DNA from: Ferrimonas balearica DSM 9799
GTDB lineage: Bacteria > Pseudomonadota > Gammaproteobacteria > Enterobacterales > Shewanellaceae
Direction of reading: 5' to 3'
Assembly (NCBI RefSeq): GCF_000148645.1
Contig: NC_014541.1
Location: 1,945,139 to 2,009,138 of the forward strand
DNA: 64,000 nucleotides
The notes below the pieces were generated by a model, which was not told the origin of the DNA, ran no database searches, and was given only the letters and a program-made list of their open reading frames with translations. Position numbers and translations under genes: made by a program. Shown one piece after another: positions 38,308 through 45,641 of this stretch. Numbering within the stretch: position 1 is the stretch's first letter; the number at the start of each line of letters is the position of its first letter.

Positions 38308-39023
38308 CAGGCCACCTTACGACTGTGGTGCTGGAACAGGTTGGCCAGCTTGTGGGGGGCCAGCACCTGATCGGCCGGGCCGGAGTCGACGATCTCGCGG
38401 TTGACGACGTGCACCATCGGATTAGGCAGGCGACGTACGGCCCCGACATCGTGGTGAACGCACATCAGGGTGCAGCCGCGCTGGTTCAGATCGGCAATCA
38501 GGTCATCGAGGTAGCGCACGCCGGTCTCGTCCATGCCAGTGGTCGGTTCATCGAGGATCAGCAACTGGGGCTGGTCCAGCAGGGCCTGGGCAAACAGCAC
38601 ACGCTGCTGTTCACCGCCGGACAGCTGGCCCATGCGGCGGTCGGCCCGTTCGGCCATGCCAACCCGCTCCAGCTGGGCCAGCACCTGCTGTCGCTCTTTG
38701 CTGGCGCGACGCCAGAACAGCGGGCGGCGGCTCAGGTTCAGCAGCACAAAATCCATTACGGTCAGGGGCAGGCTGGACTCAAACGCCGCTGATTGGGGCA
38801 CATAGCCGATTGCACCGGGACGATCCGGCCAGTGAATGGTGATGTCGCCGGTAAAGGGGGTGAGGCCCAGGATGGAGCGCAGCAGCGAGGTTTTTCCGCC
38901 GCCGTTGGGTCCCATCAGCACATGGCAGCAACCGGCTTCGAAGGTGTGGTCGATGTCCGACAACACCCGCTCGGGGCCGTACTGCAGGGACAGCCCGGTC
39001 AGTTCAATGCTGGGTCCGCTCAT
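38307..39023 (-). CDS. znuC: metal ABC transporter ATPase (ZnuC type)
   Basis: This 238-residue ATPase has Walker A GPNGGGKTSLL, Q-loop GYVPQSAAF, signature LSGGEQQRVLFAQAL, Walker B LLILDEPTTGMD and H-loop CVHHD. It is the nucleotide-binding subunit that powers the permease at the inner membrane. The C-terminus is short (ends HHSRKVA), without a long regulatory tail. One-base overlaps (TGATG) join it to both neighbours. Confidence 0.92.
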   Translation of the reverse strand: MSGPSIELTGLSLQYGPERVLSDIDHTFEAGCCHVLMGPNGGGKTSLLRSILGLTPFTGDITIHWPDRPGAIGYVPQSAAFESSLPLTVMDFVLLNLSRRPLFWRRASKERQQVLAQLERVGMAERADRRMGQLSGGEQQRVLFAQALLDQPQLLILDEPTTGMDETGVRYLDDLIADLNQRGCTLMCVHHDVGAVRRLPNPMVHVVNREIVDSGPADQVLAPHKLANLFQHHSRKVA

Positions 39024-39913
39024 CAGGATTCGCCTTTTGCCGCAAAGCGGATCGCTTCCACCAGGGTGTTGAGGTTTTGCTGGGTTTCCAGGGCCACTTT
39101 ATCGGTTTCAAACGGGCCGTGAGTCATGTGGGAGAACTGGTACAACTGCACGCCGGTGGCTTCTTCGATGGTGTCGACAAAGCGGTTGGGCATATCCAGT
39201 TCGTAGAACAGCACGTTGATGCCGGAGGCCTTGATGCGGTCGATGGTGTCCTGCAGCTGGCTGGCGGAAGGTTCTACGCCGTGGGCCGGTTCAATCACCG
39301 CGTCCACACCAATACCAAACTCCTGCAGCAGGTAGCCGTAGGCGTTGTGGGTGGTGGCCACCTTGATGTTGCTGGTGTCCAGCTCGGCAATCTGGGTGAG
39401 GGCGTCCTGTTTCATGGCGCGCAGTTTACCGGCGAAGGCCCGGGCATTTTTGCGGTAGGCGCGGGCGTTTTCCGGGTCCAGTTCACCCAGTTCCCGGGCG
39501 ATGGTGTAGACCTTTTGAATGGTGGTGTTGATGCCGACGAAGCTGTGGGCGTTCACCGCACCATCGCCAACAGCAGCGCCCATGGCGGGCAGCAGAGCCA
39601 CTTCCTGGTTGGCATAGATGATGTGCAGGTCCGGGCGGTTGGCTGCCTGAATCACCTGCATGGCAAAATCGTCGTGGCCAATGCCATTGACCACAAAGGC
39701 ATCCATTTCTGCCAGTCGGCGCATATCCTGAGGCTGTGCCTGATAGTTGTGGGGATTAAACCCCGCGTCCACCAACGGCAGGATGGTGACGTGGTCACCG
39801 GCCACCTGGGAGACGTAGCTGTAGTAGGGATGCAGGGCCACGCCAACGGTCAGTTTTGCCTGAGCGGGCAGGGCCAGCGCCAGGCCGGCAAGCAGCGTAA
39901 CAAGTGCGCGCAT
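39023..39913 (-). CDS. znuA: metal ABC transporter substrate-binding protein (ZnuA/cluster A-1)
   Basis: This 296-residue periplasmic binding protein has a signal peptide (MRALVTLLAGLALALPAQA). Likely metal ligands are His55 (NPHNY), His123 (NAHSF), His189 (TTHNAYGYL) and Glu238 (FYELD), the His3-acid set of the family. The His-rich loop typical of high-affinity zinc ZnuA is absent, so Zn, Mn and Fe all remain possible. It is the working receptor of the transporter, in contrast to the degenerate paralog at 36572. Coupled to znuC and the upstream gene by one-base overlaps. Confidence 0.9.
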   Translation of the reverse strand: MRALVTLLAGLALALPAQAKLTVGVALHPYYSYVSQVAGDHVTILPLVDAGFNPHNYQAQPQDMRRLAEMDAFVVNGIGHDDFAMQVIQAANRPDLHIIYANQEVALLPAMGAAVGDGAVNAHSFVGINTTIQKVYTIARELGELDPENARAYRKNARAFAGKLRAMKQDALTQIAELDTSNIKVATTHNAYGYLLQEFGIGVDAVIEPAHGVEPSASQLQDTIDRIKASGINVLFYELDMPNRFVDTIEEATGVQLYQFSHMTHGPFETDKVALETQQNLNTLVEAIRFAAKGES

Positions 39914-40440
39914 CAGTGATCCTTATGAGAGTGTGAAGGGTGTGAAACCAGTTGCTGACAGCCGTTCGCTTTTAGGGCGTTGTCATCGAAGGCCCGGGGG
40001 GCGTTATCGCAGACCCACAGCGCTGGTTCGGCGTGCTGGCTGTTGAGCACCAGGGCGTGGTCAGCCAGCAGGCCAAGGTAGATGGCGGCTTGCGGCTGTT
40101 GCCACTGGCCCTGGCTGAACGGCGGCAGGAAGGCGTCTTTCAGGTCGTCGACGCCGGGCCAGGCGGCCTCGGCGTCAAAACCGTCGTCCAGATTGTCCTG
40201 ATGCCAGTCGCGGATCTCCTCGTGGGACAGTTTCAGGTCGGTGGCGGCGACACGCACATCGGTGGGCACCAAATCAAAGGTGACCTGATGCTCCGCCAGA
40301 TCCGGGCCGCCGTGATGGGCCTGGTGATGGGGCAGCAGCAGTGCGCCAATCCCCAGAATGCCAGCGATGGCCAGGGCCACGTAACGACCCTCTGCCACCC
40401 CGTTATCCGCGGCCACCTTTTGGCTGTAACCGCGACTCAT
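39913..40440 (-). CDS. single-pass membrane protein with His-rich segments
   Basis: A 175-residue protein with one hydrophobic helix (YVALAIAGILGIGALLL) followed by HHQAHHGG and ending SHPSHSHKDH, so the periplasmic part has His clusters at both ends that could bind metal. It is probably anchored in the inner membrane and may hand metal to ZnuA. It resembles small proteins beside metal ABC transporters (possibly DUF6162), a weak assignment. It is fused by one-base overlaps to the genes on either side. Confidence 0.7.
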   Translation of the reverse strand: MSRGYSQKVAADNGVAEGRYVALAIAGILGIGALLLPHHQAHHGGPDLAEHQVTFDLVPTDVRVAATDLKLSHEEIRDWHQDNLDDGFDAEAAWPGVDDLKDAFLPPFSQGQWQQPQAAIYLGLLADHALVLNSQHAEPALWVCDNAPRAFDDNALKANGCQQLVSHPSHSHKDH

Positions 40441-40766
40441 CAGCGATCCTTCATCTCAACGACGTCCACCTCAACCGGGGACTCGTGGCCCGGGTCGAAC
40501 ACCAGATAGAAGTCGCCGCCCGGTGCCGGGAAGGTCACGTGGGACTCGCTGTTGGTGCGTTCAATCGCCAGCAGGTTGTCGTCGTAATCAAACAGCTTGA
40601 TGTCGTAGTTGCTGGCCTGGCCGCCGTCGGTCCAGCCAGTCTTGCAGTGGATCTCGCTGCGATCCTGCTCGAACCAGCACTCCATCAGACCAAAGTGGGC
40701 GGCACTGGAAGCGGAAAACAGAAACAGGGATGCAGGGAGGGCGCAGAGCAGGGATTTCTTGTTCAT
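40440..40766 (-). CDS. small exported protein of the metal-uptake operon
   Basis: This 108-residue protein has a signal peptide (MNKKSLLCALPASLFLFSAS). The mature part has two Cys (MECWFEQ, EIHCKTGW) likely forming a disulfide, and beta-type sequence (YDIKLFDYDDNLLAIERT, YLVFDPGHESPVEVDVVE). I do not recognise the family. Its position between DUF4198 and ABC genes suggests a periplasmic metal- or ligand-handling role. Confidence 0.7.
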   Translation of the reverse strand: MNKKSLLCALPASLFLFSASSAAHFGLMECWFEQDRSEIHCKTGWTDGGQASNYDIKLFDYDDNLLAIERTNSESHVTFPAPGGDFYLVFDPGHESPVEVDVVEMKDR

Positions 40767-40779
40767 CGGAACTCACAAA

Positions 40780-40795
40780 GGGGGCCGAAGCCCCC
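40780..40795. other. intercistronic hairpin in the metal operon
   Basis: A 6-bp GC stem (GGGGGC / GCCCCC) with a CGAA tetraloop in the 38-base gap between the DUF4198 and small exported genes. No T run; it could set differential stability of operon segments. Confidence 0.5.
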
Positions 40796-40804
40796 GTACA
40801 GCAA

Positions 40805-41617
40805 TCAGTCCAGCTGGACCTCAAAGGTGATGTTGAGCATGGTGCGGTGGGCGTCGGCCATCGGGTCGTTCTCCAGCACCTGGGTGTGGCTGGCGGCAGC
40901 GATGTAGCGGCCAGCCTGGGCCGGGGTAAAGGTCACTTCACCCTTGGCGTTGGTTTCCACGGAGATCGCTTCCTGAGACGCGCGGTACAGGGTGCCTTCA
41001 CGGGTCACGTCCACTTTCAGGCCCTCGACCGGCTCGCCGTTGTAGAGGTACTGGAAGGTCACTTCCTCGTTTTCGATGATGTCGGCCGGGTGGGTTACCG
41101 GCACCATCTCAAACCCTTTTTTGGTGGCTTCCAGCGCAGTGCGGTTTGGCGCCATCACGGTCACGTAGCTTTCGCCACGGGGCTCAAACTTGATGGTTTT
41201 CACCTCGCGGGCTTCTTCCGGCACGATCAGCTCACGCTCGGCTTTGTTGGCCGGCACGCGACGCTCGCTGTCACGACGTCCCACCAGATAGGTGGTCATG
41301 TAGAACGGGGTGCGGCTGTTCACCAGCTTGTGGGTGCCTTCCTCAACAAAGAAGAAGTCGAACACGCTGCGGCGCTTGCCTTTGAACAGGGCATCGGGAC
41401 GCTCACTGCGGCCGTCCGGCATGATGATGTGGGCCGGATCCGCACTGGTCGGCTTATCAAAGGCAAAGGTGGCGTGGGCCGCTGTCGCGTCTACGGTCAC
41501 CCATTCGCCTTCCGCTTTGGAGATGGTGAAGTGGGACGGCAGGATCCACAGCGGATGCGCTTGGGCAGTCGCTACCATGCCCAGTACCAGGCCAGCGCCA
41601 AGCAGTGTCTTTTTCAT
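40805..41617 (-). CDS. DUF4198 periplasmic protein
   Basis: This 270-residue exported protein has a signal MKKTLLGAGLVLGMVATAQA, then HPLWILPSHFTISKAEGEWV, the DUF4198 start (mature His at residue 1, as in NikK-like metal-binding proteins). A second Ig-like half contains YNGEPVEGLKVDVTREGTLY and FTPAQAGRYI. DUF4198 proteins accompany Co/Ni and Fe uptake genes. The mature N-terminal His suggests metal binding. ATG 41617 with AAGGAC upstream is chosen over a start 7 codons earlier. Confidence 0.88.
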   Translation of the reverse strand: MKKTLLGAGLVLGMVATAQAHPLWILPSHFTISKAEGEWVTVDATAAHATFAFDKPTSADPAHIIMPDGRSERPDALFKGKRRSVFDFFFVEEGTHKLVNSRTPFYMTTYLVGRRDSERRVPANKAERELIVPEEAREVKTIKFEPRGESYVTVMAPNRTALEATKKGFEMVPVTHPADIIENEEVTFQYLYNGEPVEGLKVDVTREGTLYRASQEAISVETNAKGEVTFTPAQAGRYIAAASHTQVLENDPMADAHRTMLNITFEVQLD

Positions 41618-41634
41618 GATGATGTCCTTATTGC

Positions 41635-42144
41635 TCAAGGTTGGTAATTCAGTTCAATGGCGCCCACTTCGGCCATGGGCTGGGTGGTGATGGCGAAAGC
41701 GTCGCCGCCCAGGGTGACGCGTTGGCGCACCAGGTCACGACCGCCGTGCTCACGCACCACTTCGACGTAGAGGGTGTATTCGCCCTGTTGCAGGCGCTGG
41801 CCGTCGTTGCCGGTGCCATCCCACTTCAGGCTGTGTACCCCGGCGGTGCGGGTGGCAGACGAGTAGCCATCAATGTGTTCGGCGTTGTAGCGGCCAAACT
41901 GGCGCCACCAGCGGCGGATGTCTTTCAACCAGTCGGTTTGGTTGCCGGTCCACAGGGCCAGATTGGCGACCGCGTCACGGTTGCTGTCTTCCAGCCAGAT
42001 GGCGACATAGGGGCGGGCGTAGTTGGCGACATCCAGAGTCGGCAGCTCCAGTTTGACATCCAGCGTGGCGGAGTCCGGCAGCGGTGAGGCCCAGACCGGG
42101 CTCAGGCTCAGGGCGGACGCCAGGGCGATGGCAGTAATGCGCAT
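41635..42144 (-). CDS. DUF2271 periplasmic protein
   Basis: This 169-residue exported protein (signal ending SPVWA) has the DUF2271 core: LDVKLELPTLDVANYARPYV followed by AIWLEDSNRD, then LALWTGNQTDWLKDIRRWWR and LKWDGTGNDGQRLQQGEYTL. The family occurs with PepSY membrane proteins and TonB receptors in iron-regulated loci. Role unknown; a flavin- or siderophore-related periplasmic step is plausible. It lies 10 bases from the PepSY gene and 17 from DUF4198. Confidence 0.88.
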   Translation of the reverse strand: MRITAIALASALSLSPVWASPLPDSATLDVKLELPTLDVANYARPYVAIWLEDSNRDAVANLALWTGNQTDWLKDIRRWWRQFGRYNAEHIDGYSSATRTAGVHSLKWDGTGNDGQRLQQGEYTLYVEVVREHGGRDLVRQRVTLGGDAFAITTQPMAEVGAIELNYQP

Positions 42145-42154
42145 AAGAGGTCCT

Positions 42155-42787
42155 TTACAAGCTCATCAGATAAAGGGAAACGGTTGCTCCGCTGCCCACC
42201 AGGGTCCAGGCCATGGCGGTGCGCAGGGTGCGTTTTTTCGGAACCAGAAGTACCACGCCGGTCAGAACGAACAGCACCATCAGTACCGCGCTAAGGTCGA
42301 TAAACCAGTGCCAGGCGGCGCCGGTGTTGCGGCCTTTGTGCAGGTCGTTCAGCCAGGCCACGGTGCCGTAATCGGTGACGCTGACTTCGGCCATCGGTTC
42401 CAGCAGGTCGATGTAGACCGAAGCGTCGTAGCCCGGGCCTTTGAAATCGAGGGTGACTTCCCCCTCCACCAGCTCGCCATCTTCCACCTCGGTGTAGATC
42501 TGCAACGGAGACGCGAGGCCTTTCAGTCCGCCTTGCTGGCGCAGGGCATCCAGCAGGGCCTGTTCGCCACTGGGGTGGCGCAGAGCGTCCGCCGTTAACA
42601 GGGCAGGGGAGAGGGGCAGTTCGGATTCAATGCGTTGCGGTTCACCCACAAACCATTCGGGCCGGTTCAGGGTGACGCCGGTAATGGCGAAGAACAGCAC
42701 CACCAGCAGCAGGCTCATGGAGACGTAGATATGAAGGGTGCGGGACCACTGTTGCACCGGCTTGGAACGAAGCATCCTGAATGCCAC
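42155..42787 (-). CDS. PepSY-associated membrane protein
   Basis: This 210-residue inner-membrane protein has a first helix VSMSLLLVVLFFAITGVTLN following RTLHIYVS, a PepSY-like periplasmic domain, WLNDLHKGRNTGAAWHWFID, and two C-terminal helices. Conserved His (LHIYVSM, LHKG, WHWF) match the family of putative ferric-chelate reductases associated with siderophore uptake. It is first in the nine-gene operon. Start uncertain: GTG 42787 (MAFRMLRS) or ATG 42775. Confidence 0.88.
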   Translation of the reverse strand: MAFRMLRSKPVQQWSRTLHIYVSMSLLLVVLFFAITGVTLNRPEWFVGEPQRIESELPLSPALLTADALRHPSGEQALLDALRQQGGLKGLASPLQIYTEVEDGELVEGEVTLDFKGPGYDASVYIDLLEPMAEVSVTDYGTVAWLNDLHKGRNTGAAWHWFIDLSAVLMVLFVLTGVVLLVPKKRTLRTAMAWTLVGSGATVSLYLMSL

Positions 42788-42791
42788 TGGT

Positions 42792-42812
42792 AAATGAGAA
42801 TGATGCGCACCT
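42792..42812. promoter_or_regulatory. Fur-like operator of the metal operon
   Basis: AAATGAGAAT, one centre base, then ATGCGCACCT: the first half is identical to the classic Fur half-site and the second matches 6 of 10. It touches the start of the PepSY gene, so bound Fur would block the minus-strand operon when iron is plentiful. Confidence 0.6.
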
Positions 42813-43019
42813 TATCAGCGCCCAACCTAAATGGGAACCATTACCATCCGCATTCACACGGATTTACATTCAACAGTGATCCAACTCGCCTTTTCTGGCT
42901 TTTCGCAACAAAAATCCAACAATCACAGGGAGATAGGAGTGGTGACTCTGCCGGCGTGACGGCGATCACGCCGAGAACAAAAAATCCTCAAACGGCTTAT
43001 TAACCACAAATAAACATTG

Positions 43020-43040
43020 TAATGAGAAGGATTCCCATTT
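43020..43040. promoter_or_regulatory. Fur-like operator of the TonB receptor gene
   Basis: TAATGAGAAG, one centre base, ATTCCCATTT: 17 of 20 positions agree with the palindromic Fur consensus AAATGAGAAT-n-ATTCTCATTT. It lies about 65 bases upstream of the receptor start. It is stronger than the second site facing the other operon. Confidence 0.75.
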
Positions 43041-43104
43041 AGATTTGGCGCCAACTTAAGCCCGGAACACGGACCGAATACCGGTTCAATTCATGGAGTC
43101 AATG

Positions 43105-45213
43105 ATGATGAAACTCTCCCCCCTGTTCAGTGCCATGCTGATGGCTGGCCTTTGTGCCCCCGCCAGTGCTCTGGCAGTGGAGTCGAACGAGCAATCTGCG
43201 GATGAAACCCTGATCGTTCGCGGTAACAGCTTTGACGACTACAAAGTCGACAACGCCAGTGGCGCCATGCGGGGCGATATCCCGCTGCTGGAAACTCCCC
43301 AGTCCGTTACCGTGATTCCGGAGATCGTCATCGATGAGCAGCTGGCCACCAGCCTGAGCCGCGTTCTGGTGAACGACGCCTCCGTGACCGGCGGCTCCCA
43401 GAAGTGGAACCGTGAAGTGTTCTCCCTCCGTGGTTTTGAGCTGGATTCCGGTAACGGTTACCTGCGCGACGGCATGCAGCACTGGTCTCACTACGTGCAG
43501 CCCATCGAAATTCTCGAGCGGGTAGAGGTTCTGAAGGGCCCGTCCAGCATGCTGTATGGCCAGTCAAACCCGGGTGGCCTGATCAATATGGTCACCAAAA
43601 AGCCGACCGTTGAGCGCATCTTCGATATCGGTTTTGACGTGGATGACAACGGTTCCACCCGCTACCAGATCGACGCCGGTGGCGCCCTGGTGGAATCCGG
43701 TGCCCTGCGTTACCGCGCCGTGGGTGTGAAGCAGGACACGGTAGAAGCCCGCGAATACACCAACGGCGACGAGCGCGAGCGTGACCGCTGGCTGGGCTCC
43801 CTGATCGTCGAAGGCGACATCAGCAGCTGGGCCACCCTGTCTGTCCATTACGACAAAACCAGCGACAAGGCGGGTATCGACCGGGGTGCCATTCTGGATG
43901 CCAATGGCGATGTGGTGGGTGACCGTGACACCATCTGGGACATGCCCTGGGCCTTTATCGACAACAACATCGAGAACTACGGCGCCAACCTGAACCTGTA
44001 TCTGGGCAGCAACTGGGAAGCCAAACTGGGCTTCAACCAGCAGAACTACGACCGTCAGCGTCTGGATTCCCTGCCGGGTGATCACAACGTGGCGGAAGGC
44101 ACCTACGTGGTTCAGGAGTACGATCGTCTGGACGACTGGGAGTTCACCACCGCGTACATGGACTTCTCCGGCCTGGTGCAGGCGATGGGCATGGACCACC
44201 AGATCCTGTTCGGCGCCAACTACCTGGAGTACAGCTACCAGCGCATCCTGGCGCGCGGCGATAAGATCACCGTGTCCAACGACGGCAGCAACCTGCCGAA
44301 CGCGCCGGTATTCGGGGCCGATGACTACAAGGTGTACGACCCGTCCACCTACGACTACTACGGCATCTACCTGCAGGACCTGATGACCATCAACGAGAGC
44401 TGGCAGGTGCTGCTGGGTCTGCGTTACGACAAGCTGAACGATGAAGCCAATGGCGATTCTGACTCTCTGCTGCCGAAGGTGGGCCTGATCTACCATCCGG
44501 CGCCGAACGCCTCTGTGTACCTGAACTACAGCCAGAGCTTTGTGCCCCAGGGCACCGTGATCAACGAAGGCCCGAATGGTGACGAAGAGCTGAACCTGGA
44601 TCCGGAGATGGGCACTCAGTGGGAACTGGGCTACAAGTGGGAGCTGTTTGACCAGCGCCTGATGCTGTCCGGTGCAGTGTTCGACATCCTCAAGGACAAC
44701 ATCACCATCACCGAGAACGTGGACGGTTGGGACCTTACCACCCAGGGTGGTGAGCAGCGTCACCGCGGTCTGGAGATGGCCGCGCAGGGTCAGGTCAGCG
44801 AAGATCTGTTCCTGATGGCCTCCATGATGTACCTGGATGCCAACTACGAAACCCACGACAAGTACCAGGACAAAACCCCGGTGGACGCGCCGGAGTGGAC
44901 CGCCAGCCTGTGGTCCCGCTACATGATGACCGAGAGCCTGGCGCTGAACGCGGGTCTGTTCTATGAGGGCGATCGTTTCGCCGACGCGGAAAACACCATC
45001 GTGAAAGACGGTTACGTTCGTGTCGATGCCGGCCTGTCTTACGGCATGAAGGTGGCGAACACCGATATGGACTTCCGTTTGAACGTGGAAAACCTGTTCG
45101 ACAAAGAGTACCTGGGCGGCGGCACCAGCAGCATCAAGGACGGCATCTACAATGGTGACGTGGCCATTGGCAACGGTCGTACCTTCCGTGCTTCTGTGCA
45201 GGTGGCGTTCTAA
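43105..45213 (+). CDS. TonB-dependent siderophore receptor
   Basis: This outer-membrane receptor of about 702 residues has a signal peptide (MKLSPLFSAMLMAGLCAPAS), a TonB box near ADETLIVRG, a plug domain (LLETPQSVTVIP, FSLRGFELDSGNGYLRDGMQ, ERVEVLKGPSSMLYGQSNPG, GLINMVTKKP) and a 22-strand beta-barrel ending in aromatic RASVQVAF. The plug pattern is the ferric-siderophore subgroup (FhuA/FecA-like). It imports a ferric chelate using TonB energy. Start among ATG 43102/43105/43108 is set by GGAG at 43095-43098. Divergent from the PepSY/ABC operon with Fur sites between. Confidence 0.94.
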   Translation: MMKLSPLFSAMLMAGLCAPASALAVESNEQSADETLIVRGNSFDDYKVDNASGAMRGDIPLLETPQSVTVIPEIVIDEQLATSLSRVLVNDASVTGGSQKWNREVFSLRGFELDSGNGYLRDGMQHWSHYVQPIEILERVEVLKGPSSMLYGQSNPGGLINMVTKKPTVERIFDIGFDVDDNGSTRYQIDAGGALVESGALRYRAVGVKQDTVEAREYTNGDERERDRWLGSLIVEGDISSWATLSVHYDKTSDKAGIDRGAILDANGDVVGDRDTIWDMPWAFIDNNIENYGANLNLYLGSNWEAKLGFNQQNYDRQRLDSLPGDHNVAEGTYVVQEYDRLDDWEFTTAYMDFSGLVQAMGMDHQILFGANYLEYSYQRILARGDKITVSNDGSNLPNAPVFGADDYKVYDPSTYDYYGIYLQDLMTINESWQVLLGLRYDKLNDEANGDSDSLLPKVGLIYHPAPNASVYLNYSQSFVPQGTVINEGPNGDEELNLDPEMGTQWELGYKWELFDQRLMLSGAVFDILKDNITITENVDGWDLTTQGGEQRHRGLEMAAQGQVSEDLFLMASMMYLDANYETHDKYQDKTPVDAPEWTASLWSRYMMTESLALNAGLFYEGDRFADAENTIVKDGYVRVDAGLSYGMKVANTDMDFRLNVENLFDKEYLGGGTSSIKDGIYNGDVAIGNGRTFRASVQVAF

Positions 45214-45239
45214 GCCCTCGCAACACCATCGCGTCTAAA

Positions 45240-45271
45240 TAAAAAAAGCGGACCCTTGGGTCCGCTTTTTT
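45240..45271. terminator. bidirectional terminator
   Basis: Stem AAAAAAGCGGACCC / GGGTCCGCTTTTTT with a short loop between the convergent receptor and VF530 genes; A and T runs on both flanks. Confidence 0.94.
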
Positions 45272-45311
45272 GTGCCCCAATGAAGCGGGCGATGTTCAGG
45301 CGGTTGCGCGT

Positions 45312-45551
45312 TTACTGCCAGGGGTTGGCGTGGCGCACAAAGGTCTCGATGTAGAGTGCTTCGACCTTGTCACGGGCCCATTGGGTTTTGCGCAGGAACT
45401 TGAGCGAGGACTTGATCGACGGATTACTGCCAAAACAGTTAATGCGGATCAGGTCATACAACTCGTCCCAGCCGTAGTGGTCCACCAGTCGGGTCAGGAT
45501 CACTTCCAGCTTCAGGCCGTGCAGCGGGTTATTGGGTTGTTCTTGGCTCAT
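45312..45551 (-). CDS. VF530 family protein (DUF2132)
   Basis: This 79-residue cytosolic protein matches the VF530/DUF2132 family: [20 protein letters not shown], then [20 protein letters not shown] and [20 protein letters not shown]. Family members are small helical proteins reported to bind DNA, with no clear role. The conserved [16 protein letters not shown] helix is present. Single gene. Confidence 0.9.
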   Translation of the reverse strand: MSQEQPNNPLHGLKLEVILTRLVDHYGWDELYDLIRINCFGSNPSIKSSLKFLRKTQWARDKVEALYIETFVRHANPWQ

Positions 45552-45641
45552 GGCACAAGGTTCCTAATGACAGGGGCGCAGGGGGCGCCGGGCGTTGCGG
45601 CGCAGTCTACCAGACCCCCGGCGCCGGAGCATCCTCCTGAA

